Positions 1-9,754 of a stretch of DNA of 64,000 nt are shown here, in pieces (within the stretch, counting starts at the first letter, position 1; each line of letters opens with the position of its first letter). The notes beneath the pieces were generated by a model. The model had not been told where the DNA came from, did not search any database, and worked only from the letters and a program-made list of their open reading frames with translations. The DNA is from Actinoplanes sp. NBRC 103695 (lineage in GTDB: Bacteria; Actinomycetota; Actinomycetes; Mycobacteriales; Micromonosporaceae): positions 124,001 through 188,000 of the forward strand of contig NZ_BSTL01000013.1 in NCBI RefSeq assembly GCF_030269485.1, written 5' to 3'. The position numbers were made by a program, and so were the translations under genes.

Positions 1-221
<221 letters not shown>

Positions 222-240
<19 letters not shown>

Positions 241-1451
241 ACGTCGACCACGGCCGGGCGGTCCCCGATGGGGGCCGCCCGGCGTGCGTTCCAGCCGCGG
301 CGGGTCGCCAGGGAACGGGCCAGCAGCAGCGCGAGGCAGGCGACCACGGCGGTCAGGAGGATGGGTACGGCGGGCGGACGGTTCACCGGCGCGGACGGGC
401 TGGGGGACGCCGCCGGCGGTACGGCTGCCGCCGGCGTGGTGACCAGGCCGTCGGTGACCGCACGGAACGGGTTGACCAGGCCGGCTCCGTACTCCTGGCT
501 GCCGCGGCCGCCGGGGGCGGGAGTGGCCGTCGCCAGGATGCGCTCGGTCACCTGGGGCGCGGTCAGCTCCGGCCAGGCCGAGCGGACCAGCGCGGCGGTG
601 GCCGCGACGAACGGCGCCGCGAAGCTGGTGCCCTGCCAGTACTGGTGGCCGCCGGCCCGGGTGGCGGCGAGCACGTTGCCGCCGGGGGCGACCAGGTCGA
701 CCTGCGGGCCGATCTGCGAGCCGGGGAGCCGCCGGCCGCTCTCGTCCACCGCGCCGACCCCGAGCACCCCGTCGTACCCGGCGGGATAGGACCGTTGCGG
801 CGTGAGGCCCTGCTGGCCGTTGCCCGCGGCGGCCACCACGAGCACGTCGCGCTGCACGGCGTAGGCCACGGCGTCCCGGATCCACCGGTCGTCGGCCGAC
901 CCGGCCAGGGACAGGTTCATCACCTTGGCGCCGTGGTCGGCCGCGTACCAGATGCCGCGGGCGAGCACCTTCGGGTCGATCATCTCCACGTCGCCGCGAT
1001 CGGTGACACCGCGGTCGCTCACCCGTACCGGCAGAATCGTCGACCCGGGCGCGAGACCCGCGAAACCCACCCCGCGCGCCGACCGGGCCGCGATGACGCT
1101 GGCCACCGCCGTGCCGTGCGAGTCGCAGTCGAACGTGCCCGGCAGGTCGCCGACCAGGTGGAAGTCCTGGCCGCGCAGGACCGCGCCGCGCGGCCGCAGC
1201 TGAGGGTGGTCGGAGTCGACGCCGGAGTCGACCACCGCGACCGTGACGCCCTTGCCGGTGCTGAACGGCCACACCGCGGCCGGGTCCAGGCTCAGCTGCG
1301 GCCACGGCAGCGCGGTGACCACCGGATGCGCCGGCGCCGGCCTCGAGCAGGCCCCGGCCGGCGGCGCCTGTCCGAGCGGCGCCTGCACGACCGGCGCCGC
1401 CAGCGCCAGCAGGGCGGCGAGCAGAAGATGACCCATGTACGGCATCGTCAC
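222..1451 (-). CDS. mycP: Type VII secretion mycosin, subtilisin-like protease MycP
   Basis: A membrane-anchored S8 serine protease of 409 residues, associated with ESX secretion, where mycosins stabilise the membrane complex and cleave substrates outside the membrane. The N-terminus has a hydrophobic signal (about residues 7-24). The triad is visible: Asp75 in VAVVDSGVDSDH, His112 in DSHGTAVASV and Ser276 in GTSFAAPFVAA, with the oxyanion Asn211 in AAAGNGQ. A Pro/Ala-rich linker is followed by a C-terminal TM (about 365-383) and a basic tail, the normal mycosin order. The start is a GTG; an ATG two codons later would also serve and no strong ribosome site decides. It belongs with the ESX genes that follow but is transcribed on the other strand from eccC. 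Confidence 0.9.
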
Positions 1452-1514
1452 GCGTGGCCGGCAGCGGATTAATTCGCTGACCGGATGCGGTCAGGGACAT
1501 TAGGGTCCGGCTCG

Positions 1515-2355
1515 ATGAACATCATCGGCCGCCACCCGATCCGGCCCGCCGCGGCGTACCTCTGGTTCGAGGGGACCTGGTCGCTGCTGCACCGGATGGC
1601 CTTCACGCTGCTGCTCGTCTACCAGGTGCAGACCGCGCACCTGAGCCCGTTCGAGCTGATCGTGGTCGGCACCGTGATGGAGGCGACCTGCTTCCTGGCC
1701 GAGGTGCCCACCGGCATCGTCGCCGACCTGTACTCGCGGCGGCTGTCCGTGCTGATCGGCGCCCTGGTGGTGGGCGCCGGCATCCTGGTGCAGGCGGCGT
1801 TCCCGGCGTTCTGGCCGATCGTGCTGGGCAACGTCATCTGGGGCGTCGGCTGGACGTTCATCTCCGGCGCTGTGGTTCACCGTGTTCGCGCTGATCAGCA
1901 CCGCGCTGGCGCTGATCACCAACCTGGCCGCCAACCGGTTCGCTGCGCGGCGGATCAACGCCGTGCACCCGGCCGGCCTGATGGCGGGGCTGGTCCTCGC
2001 CCAGGTCGCGGGGTATGTCGGTTTCGCGTTGCTCGGCTCGCTGTGGCCGGTGCTGGCGGCGATGTGGCTGCGCGACGCGGCCCGGTCCATCGCCGCCCCG
2101 ATCAGCAACGCGTGGCTCAACCGCAACGTCGGGTCCCGGGTGCGGGCCACCACGTTGTCGCTGGCCAGCCAGGCCGACGCGATCGGTCAGGTGGCCGGCG
2201 GCCCGCCGCTCGGCCTGCTCGCCACGCGGACCTCGATCCCGGTGGCCATGATCCTGGCGGCCGTCGTCTTCACACCGGCTGCCTGGGTTTTTGCCAGATT
2301 GAGACCGAATCCCACCGAGGCTGCGGTGCACAAACCCGGCGTGACACCCGTCTAA
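1515..2355 (+). pseudogene. MFS transporter, internally deleted and frameshifted
   Basis: From the ATG at 1515 the frame gives the first four MFS helices, including the loop motif EVPTGIVADLYSRR and the segment GWTFISGA. Near 1868 the similarity jumps to another frame (LWFTVFALISTALALITNLAA) that runs to TAA at 2353-2355 and carries the last helices. Together the parts make about 280 residues, against roughly 400 for drug/proton antiporters of this type. After GWTFISGA the family continues with the cytoplasmic end of helix 4 and helices 5-6, which are missing. About 120-130 codons are lost and the rest is out of frame, so a working transporter is unlikely. The original frame remains open through the next gene. 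Confidence 0.85.
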
Positions 2356-2360
2356 GAGGC

Positions 2361-2855
2361 GTGAAGCACGACGAGCAGCGGCTCCGCCGGGCGATGGAGG
2401 ACCACGAGTACCTCGCGCCCCACCCGGGTGCTGTTTATGCACGCGTCCAGCTGCTGGCCCAGATCTACCGGCGCCGGCGGTTCCTCGTGCATTCGACCAG
2501 CGGCGTCCTGCTGAGCGCGGGGCTGCTCGTCGGCCTGGTGCAGATGCACGGCTTCATCCAGGGCGAGATCGCGCCGCCACCGGTGGTGCCCGGCGCCGCC
2601 GAGTCCGCGCCACCGCCCGCACCCAGCGCACCCGGCGCTCCCAGCGCCGCCCGCCGCTCCCCGGAGGCCGAGGCGGGCGTGCCGATGCCGGACGACCCCG
2701 AGCTGGCCGCCTACTTCGGCGCCGGCTACGACTGGGACGACGCCGAACGACTGGCCCGCCTCTGGAACCTGGACGACCCGACCGACGCCAAGGTCAAGGC
2801 GGGCGCCCGCATCCTGGCCGGCCGGGACGTTCCCCTCCGGCCAGGCCGCGGCTGA
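2361..2855 (+). CDS. Single-TM protein with one YF-GYD-LW module
   Basis: A 164-residue protein read from GTG at 2361. Order: charged cytoplasmic N-terminus (1-40), one TM helix (about 41-62), a Pro/Ala/Ser linker (70-107), then a C-terminal module (111-162) with AAYFGAGYDWDDAERLARLW and ILAGRDVPLRPG. Two copies of the same module end the protein at 48839-49474, which has the same order of parts. I know no named family for it. Topology suggests the module lies outside the membrane. It sits between mycP and the WXG100 genes, so a link to the ESX machine is possible but is only inferred from position. The start is 5 nt after the stop of the broken MFS gene. Confidence 0.7.
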   Translation: MKHDEQRLRRAMEDHEYLAPHPGAVYARVQLLAQIYRRRRFLVHSTSGVLLSAGLLVGLVQMHGFIQGEIAPPPVVPGAAESAPPPAPSAPGAPSAARRSPEAEAGVPMPDDPELAAYFGAGYDWDDAERLARLWNLDDPTDAKVKAGARILAGRDVPLRPGRG

Positions 2856-2859
2856 GCGA

Positions 2860-3165
2860 TCAGCGGGCACCCAGGCTGGTGCTCTCCACCTGGGCCTGCG
2901 CCCGGGCCTTCGCCTCCATGTAGATGCGGATCGCGTCCTGCACCGCGATGTCCAGCTTGCGCAGCACATCCTCCTGGACCTGGACCAGGCCCGACCACGC
3001 GTTGCTGACCCCGGTGAACGCGCCACCGGCGGTGTCCAGCCAGTCCGCCTCGGTCTGCTTGGACTTCGAGCCCCACGCGTCCCGCTCGCCCTCGATCCGG
3101 TTGCCCGTCACCTTGATCAGATCGGCCAGCTCCTGCAGGACCTGGAAATTAGCCTTGACCTCCAC
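2860..3165 (-). CDS. WXG100-family ESX substrate (EsxA/EsxB-like), first of pair
   Basis: A small all-helical protein of 101 residues, as expected for WXG100 proteins, which are exported as dimers by the EccC ATPase. Trp42 lies at the hairpin turn (DWLDTAGGAFTG); the Gly of the classic W-X-G is replaced by Asp, so the motif is WLD. The C-terminal helix ends in a charged and small tail. The GTG start follows a GAGGAG ribosome site with good spacing, and only 2 nt separate it from the stop of the upstream partner gene, so the two are co-translated. Both face away from eccC. Confidence 0.8.
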   Translation of the reverse strand: MEVKANFQVLQELADLIKVTGNRIEGERDAWGSKSKQTEADWLDTAGGAFTGVSNAWSGLVQVQEDVLRKLDIAVQDAIRIYMEAKARAQAQVESTSLGAR

Positions 3166-3167
3166 GG

Positions 3168-3512
3168 TCAGCTCCTCACGGTCGTGCGGCCCTCGAAGGC
3201 CGGAACGTCGACACGGTTCACCGTGCTGGTCACGTCGTCGTTGGCGCCCAGGTAGCCGTCGGCCGACTGACCGACGCCGACCCCCAGGTCCGTGAGCGCG
3301 TCGCGCAGCCCGACGATGGCATCGGAGATCTCCCCCGCCACGCCCTCGAACGCCCCCCGCGCGGTGCCCTCCCACTGGCCGCGCAGGTTCGCGACCTCGG
3401 TCATCAGCGCGGTGTGGTGCCCGTTGATCGCGTCCGAGACCGAGCTCGCCATCTGGGCGGCGCTGCCCATGGTGTCGACTACGCCATGAATCTGTTCGTC
3501 CTCAGCCCCCAC
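3168..3512 (-). CDS. WXG100-family ESX substrate, second of pair
   Basis: A protein of 114 residues with a clear WXG turn (QWEGTARGAFEG, Trp47-Gly49) between two long helices. It forms a two-gene unit with the downstream WXG100 gene, fitting a heterodimer of the EsxA/EsxB kind. The GTG start at 3512 has a purine-rich GGGAAGA ahead of it; longer open reading upstream is low in helical character and was not used. The 128 bp between this start and the eccC start must hold divergent promoters. Confidence 0.8.
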   Translation of the reverse strand: MGAEDEQIHGVVDTMGSAAQMASSVSDAINGHHTALMTEVANLRGQWEGTARGAFEGVAGEISDAIVGLRDALTDLGVGVGQSADGYLGANDDVTSTVNRVDVPAFEGRTTVRS

Positions 3513-3640
3513 GGCCCTCTTCCCTTCGGTTGCCGGTGTGTACGGATCGAAGCTAGGTGGGTGCCGAGGCGCGCGGCCGCCGGTCGTCACCTTCCTGCCA
3601 GCGCGCGTCCGGCGCCCCGCCCCGCGGCGACGATCGGTGC

Positions 3641-6600
3641 ATGACAACCGTCATCGTGCGGCGACCGGCCCGGCGACCGGCACCCGAACCGCCCTCCGGC
3701 GACCTCCGGCTGGAGGCTCCGCCGGAGATCCCGCCGCCCGGCGAACGGCAGTGGACGCAGGCCCTCTACGTGCTGCCGATGGTCGGCATCCTGGCCGTGG
3801 TGCTGCTGACCTCGTCCGGCTCGTCGAACGGCAGCTCGCGGCTGCTGATCTACGGCGTGATCGCCGTCGGCGTACTGGCGATGGTGCTGGTCACGGTGTT
3901 CCGCGGCAGCGGGCCGAGCAGCGCCTCGATGGGCCATGCGCGGCGCCGCTACCTGCGCCGGCTGGCCCAGCACCGGAGCCGGATGCGCCGCGACATCGAG
4001 CGGCAGCGGGCGGCGACGGCGTTCCTGCACCCGGCGCCGGACACGCTGTGGGCGATGGCCGCCGGACCCCGGCTGTGGGAGCGGCGCGCCGACGACGAGG
4101 ACTTCGCGGTGGTACGGGTGGGCACCGGCCCGCAGTCACCGTCGACCACCCTGATCTCGCCCAGCACCAAGCCGCTGGAGCAGCTGGAGCCGTTGTCCGC
4201 GCTGGCGTTGCGGCGGTTCATCCGGGCACACGCGGCGGTGCCCGGGCTGCCCCTGGCGATGCCGCTGACCGGCTTCGCCCGGGTGCACGTCCAGGGCGAC
4301 CGGGACTGGGCCGCCGCGCTGGTCCGGGCCATGATCGGCCAGCTGGTCACGATGCACGCCCCGGACGACGTACGGATCGCGGTGTGCGCGCCGCCGGACC
4401 GGCTGCGCCACTGGGACTGGGTGAAGTGGCTGCCGCACGCCGGGCACCCGACCGTCAACGACGCGGCCGGTCCGGTCCGGCTGGTCGCCCCCGACCCGGA
4501 CGCGCTGGGCCAGTTGCTCGGCACGATGCTCGCCGACCGGCCGCGGTTCGACCCGGACGGACGGCACCCGGCCGCCGGCCCGCAGCTGGTCGTGGTCCGC
4601 GACGGCGCCGGCACCGAACTGCTCGGCGGGCTCGAGGGCGTGGTGGTGCTCGACCTCAGCGCGGCGCCGCTGCGCGGCCTGGACCGCGGGACGCTCGTCC
4701 TGGACGTCTCCCCCACCGGTGAGCTGGCCGTGGCCGGAGTGGACGGTCGCACCGTCCTGGGCGTCGCCGACGGGCTGGCCACGACCGCCGCCGAAGGACT
4801 GGCCCGGCAGCTCGCGCCGCTGCGGCTCGGCGGCGCGGCCACCGGCGGCGATCAGGCCCTCTCCGCCGACCTGGGCCTGGCCGACCTGCTCGGGCTCGGC
4901 GATCCGCGAGCTCACCGGCCGGAACTGGGCTGGCGGCCGCGGCCGCCACGGGACCGGCTGCGCGTGCGGTTCGGCGTCGGCGCGGACGGCGTACCCATCG
5001 AATTGGACCTGAAGGAGTCGGCACAGGACGGCATGGGCCCGCACGGCCTGCTGATCGGAGCGACCGGATCGGGCAAGTCGGAACTGCTGCGGACGCTGGT
5101 GCTCGCGCTCGCGGTGACCCATTCGCCCAGCGAGCTGAACTTCGCGCTGATCGACTTCAAGGGCGGCGCGACCTTCGCCCGGATGGACGCCCTCCCGCAC
5201 ACCAGCGCGGTGATCACCAACCTGGAGAACGCGCTGTCGCTGGTCGACCGGATGACCGACGCGCTGAACGGGGAATTGATCCGGCGGCAGGAACTGCTCG
5301 CGGCGGCCGGCAACTTCGCGTCGTTGCGGGACTACGAGCGCGCCCGGGCGGCCGGCGCGCCGCTGCCCGAGGTGCCGACGCTGCTGGTCGTCTGCGACGA
5401 GTTCAGTGAGCTGCTGTCCTTCAAGCCCGAGTTCATCGACACGTTCGTGCAGATCGGGCGGCTCGGGCGTTCGCTCGGCGTGCACCTGCTGCTGGCCAGT
5501 CAGCGGCTCGAGGAGGGCCGGCTGCGCGGGCTGGACGGGCACCTGTCCTACCGGATCGGGCTGCGCACCTTCTCGGCCATGGAGAGCCGGGCGGTGATCG
5601 GGGTGGCCGACGCGTTCCAGCTGCCCCGCGCGCCGGGGCACGGCTACTTCCAGAACGGGGACGAGCCGCTGGTGCGGTTCCGGTCGGCGTACGTGTCGGG
5701 TGTGCACGCCCGGCCCGGCCCCGCCTTCGCCGACAACGCGCCCGACGCCGACCTCGACCTGCTCGACTGGACCACCGCGTACCAGCCGCCCCGGATCGCC
5801 CCGGCCGCGCCCGAACCGGACCCGGAGAGCGGTGACAGCCTGCTCGACATCCTGGTCGGGCGCCTCGACGGGCACGGCGCGCCGGCACACCAGGTGTGGC
5901 TGCCGCCGCTCGCCGAACCGCCCACGCTGGACATGTTCGGCCCGCCCGCGATGCCGTTGCACGTCGCCGTCGGCATCGTGGACAAGCCGCTCGATCAGCG
6001 GCGAGACCCGTACCAGCTGGACCTGTCCGCGGGCGCCGGGCACGTCGTCGTCACCGGCGGGCCCCGCAGCGGCAAGAGCACCGCGCTGCGAACCGTCATG
6101 GCCTCGCTGGCGCTCAGCCACTCGCCGCGCGACGTGCAGTTCTACTGCCTCGACTTCGGCGGCGGCGGGCTCACCGCGCTGCGCGGGCTGCCGCACGTCG
6201 GCGGGATCGCGCACCGGCAGAACGCGGGCGCCGTCCGGCGCACCGTCGCGCAGGTGATCACGCTGCTCAACCAGCGCGAACGGTGGTTCGCCGAGAACGA
6301 GATCGACGGGATCGCCGCGTACCGCGCCGCACGCTCGGCCGGTGCGCACGCCGACCAGGAGTACGGCGACGTGTTCCTGGTCGTGGACGGCTGGCAGACC
6401 CTGCGCAAGGAGTACGAGGACCTGGAGGACCGGTTCGCCGACCTGGCCGCGCGCGGGCTGGCGTACGGGGTGCACCTGGCCGTCTCGTGCGCCCGCTCGT
6501 TCGAGATGCGACCGGCCCTGCGCGACCTCTTCGGCACCCGGATCGAGCTGCGGCTCGGCGACCCGGTCGACACCACGGTGGACCGGACCGCCGCCCAGCG

Positions 6601-7513
6601 AGTCCCCGACCGGGCGCCGGGGCGGGGCGTCGCGCCGACCAAGCACCAGATGCACCTGGCACTCCCCCGGATCGACGGTGTCCGCGCCGAGGCCGGGCTG
6701 CGGGACGCCACCGCCGCACTCGTGCAGGCCGTCGCCGAGCAGTGGCCGCGGGAGCGTGCTCCGCGCGTACGCCTGCTCCCGGCTCTGGTCCCGGAGACCG
6801 CCCTGCCGGCGGCCGACGACGGCCTGGCCCTGCCGATCGGCCTCGACGAACAGGACCTCGGGCCGGCCCGCGTCGACTTCGCCGCCGACCCGCACCTGAT
6901 GCTGATCGGCGACGGGAAATCCGGCAAGACCGGGTTCCTGCGGCTGCTCGCGCGGCGGCTCGTCGCCGGGCACACCCCCGAACAGGCACTGATCGTCATG
7001 ATCGACCACCGGCGCGGCATGCTCGGCGAAGTGCCCGCATCGCATCTGCTCGGCCACGGCGCCGACGGCACCGGCACCCGGCGGCTGATGGACGAGACGG
7101 CCAAGGCGATGCGGGAGCGCGCGCCCGGCCCCGACGTGACCCCCGACCAGCTGCGCAAACGGTCGTGGTGGCGCGGGCCGGAGCTGTTCGTGCTGATCGA
7201 TGACTACGACCTGGTGGTCAGCACGATGGACAACCCGCTGCAGCCGCTGCTCGAGTTCCTGCCCCAGGGCCGCGAGCTCGGCCTGCATGTGGTCGTCACC
7301 CGGCGCAGCGGCGGGGCCGGGCGGGCGCTGTTCGAGCCGTTCCTGGCGCGGCTCCGCGACATCGGATCGCCCGGGATCATGCTCAGCGGCGACCGCGGCG
7401 AAGGCCCCCTGCTCGGCGGGCTGCGGCCGGAGAACCTGCCGCCCGGACGCGGCCGGCTGCTCGCCCGGGGCGAGCCGCCCCGGATGGTTCAACTCGCTTG
7501 GCACCCTGTTTAG
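3641..7513 (+). CDS. eccC: Type VII secretion ATPase EccC (fused EccCa-EccCb)
   Basis: The motor of ESX secretion: a membrane-bound FtsK/SpoIIIE-type ATPase that recognises WXG100 substrates. Read from ATG 3641 it has 1290 residues, the length of a fused EccC. Two N-terminal TM helices (about 40-58 and 68-88) are followed by three ATPase domains with Walker A motifs GATGSGKSELL (about 472), GGPRSGKSTAL (about 805) and GDGKSGKTGFL (about 1089). Walker B-like segments are LLVVCDEFSELL, VFLVVDGW and LFVLIDDYD. An upstream in-frame extension of 28 codons is Arg/Pro-rich and was rejected. The gene is followed after 15 nt by another ESX-substrate-like gene with its own AGGAGAGG site. Confidence 0.95.
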   Translation: MTTVIVRRPARRPAPEPPSGDLRLEAPPEIPPPGERQWTQALYVLPMVGILAVVLLTSSGSSNGSSRLLIYGVIAVGVLAMVLVTVFRGSGPSSASMGHARRRYLRRLAQHRSRMRRDIERQRAATAFLHPAPDTLWAMAAGPRLWERRADDEDFAVVRVGTGPQSPSTTLISPSTKPLEQLEPLSALALRRFIRAHAAVPGLPLAMPLTGFARVHVQGDRDWAAALVRAMIGQLVTMHAPDDVRIAVCAPPDRLRHWDWVKWLPHAGHPTVNDAAGPVRLVAPDPDALGQLLGTMLADRPRFDPDGRHPAAGPQLVVVRDGAGTELLGGLEGVVVLDLSAAPLRGLDRGTLVLDVSPTGELAVAGVDGRTVLGVADGLATTAAEGLARQLAPLRLGGAATGGDQALSADLGLADLLGLGDPRAHRPELGWRPRPPRDRLRVRFGVGADGVPIELDLKESAQDGMGPHGLLIGATGSGKSELLRTLVLALAVTHSPSELNFALIDFKGGATFARMDALPHTSAVITNLENALSLVDRMTDALNGELIRRQELLAAAGNFASLRDYERARAAGAPLPEVPTLLVVCDEFSELLSFKPEFIDTFVQIGRLGRSLGVHLLLASQRLEEGRLRGLDGHLSYRIGLRTFSAMESRAVIGVADAFQLPRAPGHGYFQNGDEPLVRFRSAYVSGVHARPGPAFADNAPDADLDLLDWTTAYQPPRIAPAAPEPDPESGDSLLDILVGRLDGHGAPAHQVWLPPLAEPPTLDMFGPPAMPLHVAVGIVDKPLDQRRDPYQLDLSAGAGHVVVTGGPRSGKSTALRTVMASLALSHSPRDVQFYCLDFGGGGLTALRGLPHVGGIAHRQNAGAVRRTVAQVITLLNQRERWFAENEIDGIAAYRAARSAGAHADQEYGDVFLVVDGWQTLRKEYEDLEDRFADLAARGLAYGVHLAVSCARSFEMRPALRDLFGTRIELRLGDPVDTTVDRTAAQRVPDRAPGRGVAPTKHQMHLALPRIDGVRAEAGLRDATAALVQAVAEQWPRERAPRVRLLPALVPETALPAADDGLALPIGLDEQDLGPARVDFAADPHLMLIGDGKSGKTGFLRLLARRLVAGHTPEQALIVMIDHRRGMLGEVPASHLLGHGADGTGTRRLMDETAKAMRERAPGPDVTPDQLRKRSWWRGPELFVLIDDYDLVVSTMDNPLQPLLEFLPQGRELGLHVVVTRRSGGAGRALFEPFLARLRDIGSPGIMLSGDRGEGPLLGGLRPENLPPGRGRLLARGEPPRMVQLAWHPV

Positions 7514-7528
7514 GAGAGGCGCGACGAC

Positions 7529-7849
7529 ATGGCGAATTTCATGGAAGCGGACACCGGGCGGTTGACGGAGATCGCCGGGCGGCTCGACCCGGCGCCGGCC
7601 AAGGCCGCCCTGGACGCGGCCGGCGAGGCGAAGACGGCCGCGCTGGTCTGCGGCGACCCGATGCCCGGTTGCCAGGCGTTCAGCGAGGCGGTCGGGCGGG
7701 TCGCGGACGAGCTCATCGCGTTCCTCACCGACGCGTCGGCCGGGGTTCCGGCGTACGCGTCGGTGGTCCGGCAGGGCGCCGGGATCTACCACCAGGCGAA
7801 CGCCTCGGCCGAAGGCTTCATGCGGGGGGTGCACGATGGGCGTGCCTGA
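7529..7849 (+). CDS. Small helical ESX-associated protein
   Basis: A protein of 106 residues, predicted helical, with no signal peptide and the size of WXG100/ESX targets. A strict WXG is absent; the middle has a short turn region around CGDPMPGCQAF with two Cys residues. It is expressed from a strong AGGAGAGG site 15 nt after eccC and overlaps the next gene by 14 nt. Position and size suggest a secreted partner of the 423-residue protein that follows, as in PE/PPE-like or LXG-like pairs. Function is inferred from context. Confidence 0.65.
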   Translation: MANFMEADTGRLTEIAGRLDPAPAKAALDAAGEAKTAALVCGDPMPGCQAFSEAVGRVADELIAFLTDASAGVPAYASVVRQGAGIYHQANASAEGFMRGVHDGRA

Positions 7850-9107
7850 GCTGGTCACCGCGATGCAGGAGATCTACCGGCAGGCCGAGGCGCAGATGGC
7901 GCACGTGCCCGTGCTGGAACGCAGCCGCGGCGCGTGGCAGGCCGTGACGGACGGGCTTGCGGGCACCTCCGACCAGCTGCGGGAGACGTCGGCGGCGGTC
8001 GACCTGGAGTGGCCGGACGACGTCGGCGCGACCTGCACCGAGCGGCTGGAGACCAGCGCCACCACCGTGCGCGGCTGGCAGGAGACGCTCGCGGCGGCGG
8101 ATCTGCCCACCGTGGTCGCCGATCTCGCCACGGCGGTGCGGACCACGGTCGACGGGATTCGCGAGCTGTGGAACGTGTTCGTCCAGGCCGTCGGGCAGCT
8201 CGGCGTCGTCGGGATCGACGCCGCGGCGGTGGAAGAGGCCCTGACGGGGATCGTGGAAAGGGCGGCCGCGATGCTGCGGGAGCTCGATCAGCGGTTCGCG
8301 GAGGCGGCTTCGCGGGTGTCCGGCTCCTCCTCGGGTACGCCGTGGGACGGGCCGGCCGCTGACGGGGGCGGCGGCGAGTCCACCATGGCCGCCGCGGACG
8401 CCCCGGCCGCCGGCGGCGCCTCCCCCGACGCGGGTGGAGCCTCGCCCGCTGCCGGTGGGGCCTCGCCCAGCGCCGGTTCCCCGGCCGTCGCCGCTCCCTC
8501 CCCCGCCGGCGCCGGTGATCTCCCGTCGCCGGATCCCGTGGGTGCGGGCCCGCTCGCCCCTTATTCGCCGTCGCCCAGCCTCGCCGGATCCCTGCCGTCC
8601 CTGTCACCGGCCGGCTCGTCCTTCAGCCCTTCCCTCTCCGGAGGGCCTTCAGGTTCCGGGGGCCTCGGGGGCCTTTCACCGGCGGGCCTCGGTGGCGGTC
8701 TCGGCATGATTCCGCGGGCCGGGCGGACGCTCACCGGGGCGGCCCCGACGGCCGGCGGCGGTGGCGGGACTGCCGCGGGTCAGGCCGCGACTCGGACCTC
8801 GGCCGGTGGCGCCACCGGCCGAGGGCTGATCCCGCCCCTCTTCGGCGGCGGGATGAACGGCGCCGGCGGCGGCCACGGCTCCGACCCGAAACCCGGCGAC
8901 GAGGCCAGCGCCCACCGGGCCCGCCCGATCCAGGACGTGCCCGGCGTCCCCCCGGCGCTGCGCGGGCGCACCGGCACGATGGCCGAGACACCCGAGTTCC
9001 TCACCGGCGCCACGGCCGCGTCCACCGAGCCGGAACCGCTGCGCGAAGACCTGTGGCAGGCCGAACGCCCGCCGTCGCCGTTCAGCCGCCGACCCGGATC
9101 AGCGTGA
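7836..9107 (+). CDS. ESX substrate with helical head and Pro/Ala/Gly-rich tail
   Basis: A protein of 423 residues. The first 170 are helical and carry a WXG-like turn (LEWPDDVGATC) as in PPE-type or WXG-tailed effectors. Residues 175-330 are a Ser/Pro/Ala/Gly-rich low-complexity stretch with short repeats of the kind AGGASP. The end is polar and acidic with Trp near the C-terminus (EDLWQAERP). No enzymatic motif is visible. It overlaps the gene before it by 14 nt and its 3' end overlaps the convergent methyltransferase by 26 nt. Export by EccC is the likely fate, inferred from operon position. Confidence 0.65.
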   Translation: MGVPELVTAMQEIYRQAEAQMAHVPVLERSRGAWQAVTDGLAGTSDQLRETSAAVDLEWPDDVGATCTERLETSATTVRGWQETLAAADLPTVVADLATAVRTTVDGIRELWNVFVQAVGQLGVVGIDAAAVEEALTGIVERAAAMLRELDQRFAEAASRVSGSSSGTPWDGPAADGGGGESTMAAADAPAAGGASPDAGGASPAAGGASPSAGSPAVAAPSPAGAGDLPSPDPVGAGPLAPYSPSPSLAGSLPSLSPAGSSFSPSLSGGPSGSGGLGGLSPAGLGGGLGMIPRAGRTLTGAAPTAGGGGGTAAGQAATRTSAGGATGRGLIPPLFGGGMNGAGGGHGSDPKPGDEASAHRARPIQDVPGVPPALRGRTGTMAETPEFLTGATAASTEPEPLREDLWQAERPPSPFSRRPGSA

Positions 9108-9528
9108 ACCCGTCCCAGCCCTTCGACCCGACCGTCTGCAGGGCGGTGGCCTCCAGCCGGGGATCCGCCGCGATCATGTCGTGCACGGCCCGGACACCGC
9201 GGACCCGCTCGTCGGTGCTGTCCGGGTCGGCCACGGCGCCGTTGCGGACCACGTTGTCGATCACGATGACCGTGCCCGGCCGGCTCAGCCGCAGCGAGGC
9301 CTCCAGGTAGGCCGGGTTGCTCGGCTTGTCGGCGTCGATGAACACGAAGTCGTACGCGTCGGCGCCGCCCTCGGCCAACCTGCGCGCCGACGCGGCCGCC
9401 GGCCCGACGACCACCTCGACCCACCCGGCAACCCCGGCGCGGGCCGCCACCAGCGCGTCGTCCTCACCCACGAGCGTGTCGACGAAGTATCGGTCGACGT
9501 CGCGCCACAGTTCCTCGGACTCGTACAT
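9082..9528 (-). CDS. O-methyltransferase lacking its SAM-binding core (in-frame deletion)
   Basis: The reading frame encodes 148 residues that start with the typical helix of class I catechol-type O-methyltransferases (ELWRDVDRYFVDTLV) and end with their conserved C-terminal half (YDFVFIDADKPSNPAYLE, GTVIVIDNVV). The family is about 220 residues long. Here the sequence passes from DDALVAARA straight to GVAGWVEVVVGPA (residues 24-45), skipping about 70 residues that hold motif I (the Gly-rich E-x-G-T-x-G loop) and the acidic residue binding SAM ribose. The deletion is in frame, the start has a good site (AAGG), and no stop interrupts it. It probably makes a protein unable to bind SAM normally; it may be a decaying gene. 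Confidence 0.8.
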   Translation of the reverse strand: MYESEELWRDVDRYFVDTLVGEDDALVAARAGVAGWVEVVVGPAAASARRLAEGGADAYDFVFIDADKPSNPAYLEASLRLSRPGTVIVIDNVVRNGAVADPDSTDERVRGVRAVHDMIAADPRLEATALQTVGSKGWDGFTLIRVGG

Positions 9529-9754
9529 CGCCGTCCTTACCTCGCTTCAAGGTTCAAACAATCTGCCGCTATCGATGTGCGGGCACCGTTCGGGCGTCCT
9601 CATTCTCCACATCAGGGAGTCCACCGATGTCCCGTTCAGCTCCCCCGCGCCGCCCACCGCAGGTATTTTCCGGGCGGACCTTGTCGGATCGGGCCGGCGG
9701 CGTTCGTGGAGGAGGTAAGAGACGAACCGACCGCCCACACGTCAGGAGTACGAC

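Noticed and set aside
2352-3026. Minus-strand frames over the small TM protein gene
   Set aside because: The plus-strand gene has a TM helix and a module shared with another gene; the minus frames have neither.
4136-7858. Very long minus-strand open frame opposite eccC (1240 codons)
   Set aside because: It mirrors the codon bias of eccC, has no ribosome site, and its translation is a Gln/Arg/Val/Gly-rich mix without any family mark.
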